A stretch of DNA of 12,816 nucleotides from DASSBR01 sp035688265 (GTDB lineage: Bacteria; Pseudomonadota; Gammaproteobacteria; Natronospirales; DASSBR01). The stretch is from contig DASSNE010000005.1 in assembly GCA_035688265.1 (NCBI GenBank), forward strand, positions 1 through 12,816, read 5' to 3'. How positions within the stretch are numbered: position 1 is the first letter of the stretch; each line of letters starts with the position of its first letter. This document shows positions 1 through 8,496 of this stretch, one piece after another. A program made the translations under genes and the position numbers. The notes beneath the pieces are model-generated. The model did not search any database. It saw only the letters and a program-made list of their open reading frames with translations, and was not told the DNA's origin.

Positions 1-190
1 TCCACACTGGGCTGTCGACGAAAATGGTGAGGCCACCGTCACGCCAGGCGGCGCCGCGACAATGCGAGGCAAGTGCCGACGGCAGCAGGGAGCGAACTGC
101 GTCGGTCAACCGGTCGAGAGCCGCGGCTTGTTCGACCAGCCTCGACAGGCGCGAGCCGGATGCCTGCAATAAGTGACGGGGGTGGGGCAT
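1..190 (-). CDS. DUF721/DciA-like protein, 5' part only
   Basis: This is the first 63 codons of a gene that runs off the left edge. It was found by translating the minus strand from the ATG at 190-188. The product begins MPHPRHLLQASGSRLSRLVE and continues through a segment with SLLPSALASHC, then RDGGLTIFVDSPVW at the window edge. The pattern of an N-terminal amphipathic helix, 'LLP..L..HC' and then '(R)DG.L.(I/V)..DSP.WA' is typical of the small DUF721 family, which is related to the helicase-loading protein DciA. Members of this family commonly lie next to lpxC and secA in betaproteobacteria. The start is supported because the frame is open to the edge and matches the usual family N-terminus. 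A weak AGGA (207-204) lies 13 nt upstream, inside the neighbouring M23 gene. The role in replication initiation is inferred from the family and nothing beyond residue 63 can be seen. Confidence 0.72.
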   Translation of the reverse strand, partial: MPHPRHLLQASGSRLSRLVEQAAALDRLTDAVRSLLPSALASHCRGAAWRDGGLTIFVDSPVW

Positions 191-193
191 ATA

Positions 194-1117
194 ATGAATA
201 TTATCCTGATTTCGAGCGCCGGGCGGCGGCGTCAATTCAACACGGCGCGCTGGCGCTTTACGCTTCCCATGGTCGGGGCCGCGGTGCTTGCGGCGGCCAC
301 TCTCTTCGCCGGCGGCTTTTACGCCGCGCATTACCTTGGCGCATCCGCGCCGTTGGCGCAAATCAGCGCCTGGAAAACCCGTCTCGCGGCCGACCAGCGC
401 GAAATCGCCGCGGCGAAAAATCATGCCCAGGCAAACATCGATGCGTTGTCGGGGCGCCTCGGCGAAATGCAGGCGCACATTATCCGGCTCGACGCGCTCG
501 GCCGGCAACTGATCAAGATGGCGGGCATCGATCCGGCCGAGTTCAGTTTCGATGCGCCGCCCGCCGAAGGCGGTCCGACCATCGAGGCGCCGAGCCCGGA
601 TGCTTCCAAATCCGACCTGCTGGACGGCTTCTCCCAGCTCTCCGATGCGATCCGCAGTCGCAGCCAGCAGCTCACGGCGCTTGAAAATCTGCTCATGCAC
701 CGCAATCTTCAAAAGGCGATGCACCCGGACGGCCGGCCGATCAAGGGTGGCTGGATTTCATCGTACTTCGGCCGTCGCGTGGACCCGATTACCGGCGAGT
801 CCGGTTTCCATCCGGGCATCGATTTCGCCGGCAAGCGCGGCACGAAAGTGCATGCGATTGCGGCGGGCATCGTGACGTGGGCGGGGCCGTGGTATGGCTA
901 CGGCAACCTGGTCGAAATTGACGATGGCCACGGGTATGCGACGCGCTACGGGCACAACGAGAAGATTCTGGTGAAGGTCGGTGAGGCGGTTTCGAAGGGC
1001 CAGGTGATCTCGCTGATGGGCTCGACGGGCCACTCGACGGGGCCGCACGTCCATTTGGAAGTGCTGTATCATGGACGGGAGATCAATCCGCTGAAGTTTG
1101 TTCGCGGCGACGGCTGA
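194..1117 (+). CDS. M23-family peptidoglycan metallopeptidase, membrane-anchored
   Basis: The 307-residue protein begins MNIILISSAGRRRQFNTARW. An earlier ATG at 173 is in frame, but 194 is preferred because a G-rich ribosome-binding stretch (GGTGGGG, 181-187) ends 6 nt before it. Residues about 25-50 form a single hydrophobic segment (FTLPMVGAAVLAAATLFAGG), so the protein is probably anchored in the inner membrane with its bulk in the periplasm. A helical, Ala/Arg/Gln-rich region of coiled-coil type follows (about 60-120). The C-terminal LytM/M23 domain covers about 185-303. It keeps the zinc ligands and catalytic residues of the family: H206 and D210 in HPGID, and H285 and H287 in HVHLE. It should therefore be an active endopeptidase cutting peptide cross-links, rather than a degenerate EnvC/NlpD-type activator. 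The gene lies upstream of secA, which is a common arrangement in betaproteobacteria. The exact cell-wall role (division, elongation or pilus passage) cannot be told. Confidence 0.9.
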   Translation: MNIILISSAGRRRQFNTARWRFTLPMVGAAVLAAATLFAGGFYAAHYLGASAPLAQISAWKTRLAADQREIAAAKNHAQANIDALSGRLGEMQAHIIRLDALGRQLIKMAGIDPAEFSFDAPPAEGGPTIEAPSPDASKSDLLDGFSQLSDAIRSRSQQLTALENLLMHRNLQKAMHPDGRPIKGGWISSYFGRRVDPITGESGFHPGIDFAGKRGTKVHAIAAGIVTWAGPWYGYGNLVEIDDGHGYATRYGHNEKILVKVGEAVSKGQVISLMGSTGHSTGPHVHLEVLYHGREINPLKFVRGDG

Positions 1118-1136
1118 CGTCGTTGGCTTCGTTTCC

Positions 1137-1507
1137 GGCGCCCGCTCTGGTAGCTATTTCCAGGGACGCCGTGAATCGGCTGCCCTTAGCCCCGGCAAAG
1201 CCGCTCTCAGCGGGATCTCTGCCGGGTCAGATGCAAGGCGCGCTTTCGCAGGAATGGTCGCCCATTTCAAGAAAGCGCAACGCCGCAGATGGCCCGGCAC
1301 AGACCCGCCCGGAGGGAGCCTCGGAGAAGCCCGCCTGCTGCGTTGCGTCCGCTTGACGTAGATTGCTACGCTGGCGCGAACGCGCCTTGCATGCGACCTT
1401 CTCCGAGGCTCTGAGAGCGGCTTTGCCGGGGTTAAGGGCAGCTTGGTAGGCTCTGGGTTCGGCTCCTGCCTCACACAGCCCTGTAAACAGCTACCAGAAC
1501 GTGCACC
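1137..1507. repeat. 371-bp nested inverted-repeat element (possible MITE-like element)
   Basis: This fills nearly all of the M23-secA intergenic space. The outer arms 1137-1155 and 1489-1507 match as inverted repeats at 16 of 19 positions, including 10 consecutive (TCTGGTAGCT at 1146-1155 against AGCTACCAGA at 1489-1498). The match continues weakly inward (CCAGGG/CCCTG). A second pair, 1179-1210 and 1411-1442, is complementary at 31 of 32 positions. A third is ATGCAAGGCGCG at 1231-1242 against its exact complement at 1381-1392. A fourth is 1276-1288 against 1335-1347 at 12 of 13. These four pairs nest, so either strand could fold into one long interrupted hairpin. No transposase is encoded. 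The 106-codon minus-strand open frame across it looks incidental. An immobile non-autonomous element or a structured 5' leader of secA are both possible. Confidence 0.75.
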
Positions 1508-1556
1508 TGCGCTGATGTTGCGTCGGGCAAACTCTTTTGATGTTTTTGGTAATTCG

Positions 1557-4283
<2,727 letters not shown>

Positions 4284-4290
4284 TTTGTTT

Positions 4291-4417
4291 GTCGCCTGCG
4301 GCGACAGGCTGATTGGTGCCGGTATCCGGCCCGGCAGCCGGCCTACTTTTGTTTCGGCAAAAGTAGGCAAAACCATGCGACTGTCGCTTGGTCCAAAGTG
4401 CATCCTGCACTTTGGAC
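4291..4417. repeat. Run of short perfect hairpins after secA
   Basis: Beginning 7 bases after the secA stop codon are several separate palindromes. They are GTCGCC-TGC-GGCGAC (4291-4305), GCCGG-TAT-CCGGC (4318-4330), an 11-bp perfect stem GCCTACTTTTG/CAAAAGTAGGC with a TTTCGG loop (4341-4368), and a 12-bp perfect stem GTCCAAAGTGCA/TGCACTTTGGAC with a TCC loop (4391-4417). Any of them could end or stabilise the secA transcript, but none is followed by a clear U-tract, so an ordinary intrinsic terminator is not proven. The second half of the region resembles intergenic repeats of other GC-rich proteobacteria. That resemblance is from memory and not checked. Confidence 0.65.
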
Positions 4418-4420
4418 TTC

Positions 4421-4518
4421 CCGAAGATCGGACGAAAAATGGGGGCCGGAACATAACTCAGCCGTCCATGGCTTCGGACAATGTTCCTTGTTTCCCCCAT
4501 TTTTCGCCCGATCTTCGG
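4421..4518. repeat. 98-bp inverted repeat with 25-bp arms
   Basis: The arms 4421-4445 and 4494-4518 are complementary at 24 of 25 positions. The core of the right arm reads CCCCCATTTTTCG followed by a CGATCTTCGG segment. Within the 48-base centre a further 7-bp pair, GGAACAT (4448-4454) and ATGTTCC (4481-4487), extends the stem. Inside that are GTCC/GGAC (4463-4466 and 4476-4479). The whole could fold as one long cruciform or RNA stem. From 4519 to 4626, before the next gene, I see only a small hairpin CGGCC-GTCGT-GGCCG (4547-4561) and no gene or convincing promoter. Confidence 0.7.
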
Positions 4519-4626
4519 CTGCGCTCTATGTCGCGGGAGAAGAAGCCGGCCGTCGTGGCCGACTAAGAGATGATGTGGGGCTCACTTCGTTCGCCCTGAG
4601 CTTTATTGGGCTCTCTGAGTCATTGA

Positions 4627-5601
4627 ATGTCTGAATCTCCTGTCTCCATAAAGGTTGTTGCCGGCGTACTTGAAAATGCTGCCGGCGATATCCTTTTGGC
4701 ACAGCGGCCTCTCGGCAAGGCCATGGCCGGACGTTGGGAGTTTCCGGGCGGGAAGCTGCTTGATGGCGAACCGGCTACGCACGCGCTCGTGCGCGAGCTG
4801 CGCGAAGAATTGGGCGTCGAAGTCGAAGAGACGCGGCCGCTGATCCAACTGCATCACGATTATCCCGAACTGTCCGTCGACCTGGTCATTTTTGTCGTGG
4901 AGCGCTTCCACGGCGAGCCGCGGCCGCTGGAAGATCAGCGGCTGGCGTGGGTGCCGCGTGGCGAGCTGACGCAGTGGGATTTGCTCGCGGCGGATCGGCC
5001 GATCGTGGCGGCGCTGCGGTTGCCGGACCGGTGTCTGGTGGCGCCGGCGCCCGAAAGGGATGTCAAAAGTCATTTACGCCGCATCGAAGCGGCGCTTGAA
5101 CAGGGCGTGTCGATGGTGCAATGCCGGCTGCCGGAGTCGAATGCCTTCGATCGCCTGACGCTCGGGCGTGCGGTGCGGGACTTGTGCCGTGACCACGACG
5201 CGTTGTTTGTCTGGAATGGAACAGAGGCTGAAGCCGGGGTGCTGGGTGCGGATGGGCTGCACTTGAGCGCGCGGCGTTTGATGGAGATGGAGGCGCGGCC
5301 ATGGGCGGCCAATCGCTGGGTCGGCGCGTCCTGTCATACCGAAGATGAGGTTCGGCAGGCGAACCGGCTGGGGCTGGATTACATTTTTATCGGCAGCGTG
5401 CAACCGACGCCGAGTCATCCGGTGGGGCCGGTTCTGGGGTGGGACGGGTTTGAGCGGCTGGCGGCGGTGAGTAATCTGCCGGCTTATGCGATCGGGGGGA
5501 TGACGCCCGAGGATATTGCGCGCGTGCAGGCGCTGGGCGGGCAGGGGATTGCGGCGATTCGCAGTCTTGTTCCCTCTCCCTCCGGGAGAGGGCTAGGGTG
5601 A
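4627..5601 (+). CDS. Nudix hydrolase (MutT-like) fused to a ThiE/TenI-like domain
   Basis: The 324-residue protein has two domains. The N-terminal domain (about 5-130) is a MutT-type Nudix hydrolase with a complete Nudix box, G42-x5-E48-x7-R56-E57-L58-x-E60-E61-L62-G63-V64, preceded by GRWEFPGGK as in MutT. It should remove 8-oxo-dGTP or a similar damaged nucleotide. The C-terminal domain (about 134-314) has the fold signature of thiamine-phosphate synthase/TenI: VQ.R (Q165, R167), GADGLHLSARR, GASCHTEDE, YIFIGSVQPTPSHP and YAIGGMTPEDI. Catalytic positions are altered: the family's VQxRxK lysine is P169 and the N-D pair is not kept (WNGTEAEA), so ThiE activity is doubtful. The same fusion is known in other proteobacteria. 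The last nine residues and the stop codon are encoded by a REP-like repeat (5572-5605), so the natural C-terminus may have been replaced. The gene is convergent with yacG. Confidence 0.9.
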   Translation: MSESPVSIKVVAGVLENAAGDILLAQRPLGKAMAGRWEFPGGKLLDGEPATHALVRELREELGVEVEETRPLIQLHHDYPELSVDLVIFVVERFHGEPRPLEDQRLAWVPRGELTQWDLLAADRPIVAALRLPDRCLVAPAPERDVKSHLRRIEAALEQGVSMVQCRLPESNAFDRLTLGRAVRDLCRDHDALFVWNGTEAEAGVLGADGLHLSARRLMEMEARPWAANRWVGASCHTEDEVRQANRLGLDYIFIGSVQPTPSHPVGPVLGWDGFERLAAVSNLPAYAIGGMTPEDIARVQALGGQGIAAIRSLVPSPSGRGLG

Positions 5602-5689
5602 GGGTCGGTGTCACAAAAGCGGTTGTACTACAAAACGCTCTTTAGCTCGGGCACCCTCACCCCAAACCCCTCTCCCGGAGGGCGAGGGG
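5572..5689. repeat. Pair of inverted REP-like palindromes (CCCTCTCCC type)
   Basis: Arm 1 (5572-5605) and arm 2 (5653-5689) are inverted copies of the same roughly 35-bp sequence, with a few substitutions and a small indel. Arm 1 contains an internal perfect palindrome CCCTCTCCC-TCC-GGGAGAGGG, then a GGGTGAGGGT tail. Arm 2 contains ACCCTCACCCC and CTCTCCCGGAGGG. The copies are separated by 47 bp. The pair sits between the convergent Nudix/ThiE gene and yacG and may act as a bidirectional terminator or transcript-end stabiliser, a usual site for REP-type sequences. Arm 1 overlaps the end of the Nudix/ThiE coding region. Confidence 0.8.
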
Positions 5690-5691
5690 CT

Positions 5692-5874
5692 TCAAGAGCT
5701 TGGGTTATCCGACTCATCCCCGGGAATCGCGTGCCCTTCGTCAAACCATTCCCCCAGGTCAATCAGCCGGCAGCGCTCGCTGCAAAACGGCCGGAACGGC
5801 GATTTGTCCGACCATTCGACGAGCTGCCCGCATTGCGGGCACGGCACTTGCTTGGGTACGGTCGCTTCGGCCAT
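5692..5874 (-). CDS. yacG: DNA gyrase inhibitor YacG
   Basis: This is a 60-residue zinc-binding protein whose family inhibits DNA gyrase by binding GyrB. The four zinc ligands are C12 and C15 (CPQC) and C31 and C35 (CSERC). Around them are the typical W21 and the RPFCSERCRLIDLGEWFDE block, ahead of a short acidic, flexible tail. The start at 5874 is one base after the zapD stop codon (TGA-T-ATG on the minus strand), so it is probably translated by coupling. The zapD-yacG pair downstream of coaE is a conserved proteobacterial arrangement. The gene is the last of the minus-strand run and faces the convergent Nudix gene. Confidence 0.96.
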   Translation of the reverse strand: MAEATVPKQVPCPQCGQLVEWSDKSPFRPFCSERCRLIDLGEWFDEGHAIPGDESDNPSS

Positions 5875-5875
5875 A

Positions 5876-6682
5876 TCACAAGTGGCAGAACATCAGCTGG
5901 AATTTGACGTCCCGCGTGACCTGTCGCGGGCGCTCGTTGACGTTGGGCCGGTCGAAAAAGCGGATCGTGATGCGGTGGCGGCCGCCGCTGATTTCCGGGA
6001 ACACTGCCGCATTGCCGGGCAGGATCACGCGAATGAGCTGGCAGTTGGACTCGTTTTGCATGTTGTGTTGAAACACGCCGCCTTCTGCAACCTTGTCGAG
6101 CGCGTCCCCGCTCTGACGGTTTAAATCGAGCAGCACCGACACCGCCTCGCGCAGCGGGGCGAGTTCCTTGAGCCACTCCGCCACGTCGGCGGCGCGCGCC
6201 GTATTCGGCTTCGACAGCCAGAAGTGGTAGCCGGGCAGGTCGAATTCGCAGGTGCCGCCGGGGATGGCGGTGCGGTTCTTGATCGCGCTCAGGAATTCAT
6301 TGTTGCGCAGGCCCTGGCCCAGCGGCCCGGTGTGGCTGCCGAGCTGGCGCTTCAGATGTTCGAGCTGGTCGAGCACTTCCAGCAGGCGCGGATTGTCGAC
6401 GTCCGGGTTGTCGCGCAGCAGCGAGAGAATGCCGATTTGCGAGTCCAGTTCCTTGAGCGCTTCGCCGCGCGCATTGCCGCGCGTCAGCATGTCGGCGATG
6501 TCGAGCAGGCTCATGATCGCCATGCGGCTGTCCCAGGAACTCCTGGGCTCGGCGTACTGTTCCGCCTGGCTCAGCAGGAATTGGAGGCGCAGAAAGGTCC
6601 GCACCCGCTCCGTCAGCGGCTGTTCATAAATGATGGATTCGGCGGCCGGCGCCGGATCGGGGTTGACGGGCTTCGGTTGCAT
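5876..6682 (-). CDS. zapD: Cell division protein ZapD
   Basis: ZapD (YacF family) binds the C-terminal tail of FtsZ and bundles protofilaments at the Z-ring. The 268-residue product has the expected length. The N-terminal half is helical (YEQPLTERVRTFLRLQFLLS, then RMAIMSLLDIADMLTRG and LLEVLDQLEHLKRQL). The C-terminal half has the conserved NRTAIPGGTCEFDLPGYHFW region followed by a beta-rich part ending DVKFQLMFCHL. The two initiation options are ATG at 6682 and a GTG directly before it at 6685; ATG is preferred, and a Shine-Dalgarno sequence is weak for either. The gene lies 151 bp downstream of coaE, with a hairpin in between, and one base before yacG. Confidence 0.96.
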   Translation of the reverse strand: MQPKPVNPDPAPAAESIIYEQPLTERVRTFLRLQFLLSQAEQYAEPRSSWDSRMAIMSLLDIADMLTRGNARGEALKELDSQIGILSLLRDNPDVDNPRLLEVLDQLEHLKRQLGSHTGPLGQGLRNNEFLSAIKNRTAIPGGTCEFDLPGYHFWLSKPNTARAADVAEWLKELAPLREAVSVLLDLNRQSGDALDKVAEGGVFQHNMQNESNCQLIRVILPGNAAVFPEISGGRHRITIRFFDRPNVNERPRQVTRDVKFQLMFCHL

Positions 6683-6785
6683 CACCCGCTATTGTGTCGG
6701 AAACGCCGTTCATCCGGCAAATGTACCGTTTCGATTGTTAAATTGAGGCCGCAAAGGGCAAGAACGTGACCGTGCCCTCTCGTCT

Positions 6786-6818
6786 CTCCCCTTTGCTCGC
6801 GTAGCGAGGAAGGGGGAG
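6786..6818. terminator. Stem-loop between coaE and zapD
   Basis: A 15-bp stem with 13 matches (6786-6800 against 6804-6818) and a GTA loop lies 15 bp downstream of the coaE stop codon on the minus strand. The stem is built from CTCCCC and GCTCGC with complementary arms, resembling the other CCCTCTCC-type REP palindromes in this window. There is no U-tract, so it may stabilise or attenuate rather than terminate. The rest of 6686-6833 shows no gene. Confidence 0.5.
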
Positions 6819-6833
6819 CTGGAGGGGGATTTC

Positions 6834-7436
6834 TTACGTTTCGCCGCTCAAGGCCTGATAGCGCGAATGCAGTTGCGCGACCGCGGCTTTCAGGGCATCC
6901 AGCGACCCGCTGTTTTCGATGACATCGTCCGCGAGCTTCAGCCGCGTCTCCCGGCTCGCCTGCGCGGCCAGAATCCGGTGCGCGCCGGCTTCCGTTTCGC
7001 CGTCCCGCCGCATCAGCCGCTCGACCTGAAGCTCTTCCGGGCAATCGATCACGAGCACGCGATCGACCATTTCCGACGCGCCGCCGGCCTCGGCCAGCAG
7101 CGGAATGGCCACGATCACGTATGGCGCGCGCGCCGCGGCAATCTCGGCCCGCATATGCTCAATGATGCGCGGATGGAGGATGCTTTCAACCTGGCGGCGC
7201 AGCGCCGGGTCCGCGAACAGCAGCGCGCGCAGCCGCTTGCGATCGAGCTCGCCGTCGACCACCAGCGGCTCGCCGGGCCGCAGCGCCGCAAGTTCGGAAA
7301 GGGCAGGGGAACCGGGTGCAGTGACGGCGCGCGCAGCCTCGTCGGCATCGATCACCGGCACCCCGAGCCGTCCGAACTCGGCTGCCGCGGCGGACTTGCC
7401 GGAGGCGATGCCGCCTGTGAGTCCTATGCGGAGCAT
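6834..7436 (-). CDS. coaE: Dephospho-CoA kinase
   Basis: CoaE phosphorylates the 3'-hydroxyl of dephospho-CoA, the last step of coenzyme A synthesis, in the cytoplasm. The 200-residue product starts MLRIGLTGGIASGKSAAAAE with the P-loop GGIASGKS at residues 8-15. Family blocks follow: VIDADEAAR, then LRALLFADPALRRQVESILHP, VIVAIPLLAE, DRVLVIDCPEELQVERLMRRDG and ADDVIENSG. Length and motifs are complete. The order pilD-coaE-zapD-yacG is the usual one in this region of proteobacterial chromosomes. Here coaE is separated from pilD by 193 bp of heptanucleotide repeats, so it may have its own promoter, although none was identified. Confidence 0.98.
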   Translation of the reverse strand: MLRIGLTGGIASGKSAAAAEFGRLGVPVIDADEAARAVTAPGSPALSELAALRPGEPLVVDGELDRKRLRALLFADPALRRQVESILHPRIIEHMRAEIAAARAPYVIVAIPLLAEAGGASEMVDRVLVIDCPEELQVERLMRRDGETEAGAHRILAAQASRETRLKLADDVIENSGSLDALKAAVAQLHSRYQALSGET

Positions 7437-7448
7437 AGGAACTCACGA

Positions 7449-7554
7449 GGACCAAGGACTAAGGACTCAGGACTGAGTAAAGACAGGAACGCGCCGTTGA
7501 ATTTCTTCTCCGCTTCCATACTTAGTCCTAAGTCCTGAGCACTAAGTCCTGACC
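7449..7554. repeat. Degenerate heptanucleotide repeats forming an inverted pair
   Basis: The left array is made of units AAGGACT, AAGGACT, CAGGACT (7454-7474). The right array is AGTCCTA, AGTCCTG, AGCACTA, AGTCCTG (7524-7551), reading as the complement. The segments 7456-7474 and 7531-7549 pair at 16 of 19 positions, with a 56-bp spacer (7475-7530). The region is in the pilD-coaE gap and has no coding potential of its own. It would form a large hairpin in the pilD-coaE transcript. Confidence 0.75.
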
Positions 7555-7564
7555 ATCCGGCCTG

Positions 7565-7612
<48 letters not shown>

Positions 7613-7629
7613 CCGCACTAGCGACTTGC

Positions 7630-8496
7630 CTACCTCGCCATAGTGGCAAGATAGGCATCCATAATCTGATGCCCCCAGATCATCGCGATCCAGCCGGCGG
7701 CGGCGAGGTACGGGCCGAACGGAATCGGCGTCTCGCGCTGGAGCCGCTTGGTCAGAATCATGCCGATGCCGACGATCGCGCCGACGCCGGCGGCGAGCAG
7801 CACGATCAGCGGCAGCATCTCCCAGCCAAGCCATGCGCCGAGCAGCGCGAGCAGCTTGAAGTCGCCGTAGCCCATGCCTTCCTTGCCGGTCAGCAGCTTG
7901 AAGGCGTGAAACACCAGCCACAGGCAGCCATAGCCGGCGATCGCCCCGATGATCGCGGCGCGCGGCTGGGCGAACACGTCGCCGGCCGGCCACAGCAGGC
8001 TCAGGCCGAGCCCGACCCAGAGCAGCGGCAGCGTGATGATGTCCGGCAGCAGTTGATGATCGATGTCGATGAACGCCAGCGTGATCAGCGTCCAGGTGAA
8101 AATCAGGCCGGCGGCGGTTTCGAGGCTGACGCCGAAATGCCAGGCGACGACGACGGCAAGCGCGCCGCTCAACAATTCGACGATCGGGTAGCGGATCGAG
8201 ATGTGCGTGCGGCAGCCGTGGCAGCGGCCGCGCAAGAGGGCATAGCTGATGACCGGCACGTTCTCCCACGCGGAGATCAGGTGGCCGCATTGCCGGCATC
8301 GCGAGCGCGGCACGGCCAGGTTGAACGGTTCGTCGTCGGCGGGCGTTTCGCCGGCTTCACGCCGCCACGCGCGGTCGAGCATCACCGGCAGCCGGTAAAT
8401 GACGACGTTCAGAAAACTGCCGACAATCAGGCCGAGGATCGCGACGATCGTCAGGAAGACGGCCGGGGATTGAACGAGGTAATCGGCCAGAAGCAT
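7630..8496 (-). CDS. pilD: Type IV prepilin peptidase / N-methyltransferase
   Basis: PilD is the bifunctional inner-membrane aspartic protease that cleaves the leader of type IV prepilins and methylates the new N-terminal residue. The 288-residue protein has the family length. It opens with a membrane segment and GSFLNVVIYRLP, then a cytoplasmic loop with two zinc cysteine pairs C67/C70 and C92/C95 (CRQC...CHGC), as in full-length bifunctional members. Catalytic aspartate regions are FIDIDHQLLPD (D144/D146) and GYGDFK (D212). About seven or eight hydrophobic segments are visible. The ATG overlaps the pilC stop codon by one base (TAATG), pointing to translational coupling in a pilB-pilC-pilD operon. 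It may also process type II secretion pseudopilins. Confidence 0.98.
   Translation of the reverse strand: MLLADYLVQSPAVFLTIVAILGLIVGSFLNVVIYRLPVMLDRAWRREAGETPADDEPFNLAVPRSRCRQCGHLISAWENVPVISYALLRGRCHGCRTHISIRYPIVELLSGALAVVVAWHFGVSLETAAGLIFTWTLITLAFIDIDHQLLPDIITLPLLWVGLGLSLLWPAGDVFAQPRAAIIGAIAGYGCLWLVFHAFKLLTGKEGMGYGDFKLLALLGAWLGWEMLPLIVLLAAGVGAIVGIGMILTKRLQRETPIPFGPYLAAAGWIAMIWGHQIMDAYLATMAR

Noticed and set aside
190..195. TATAAT at the M23 start codon
   Set aside because: It overlaps the ATG and has no -35 box at a proper distance, so it cannot be a promoter for that gene.
1154..1474. 106-codon minus-strand frame inside the palindromic element
   Set aside because: The sequence is inverted-repeat DNA read by chance and has no motif or ribosome-binding site.
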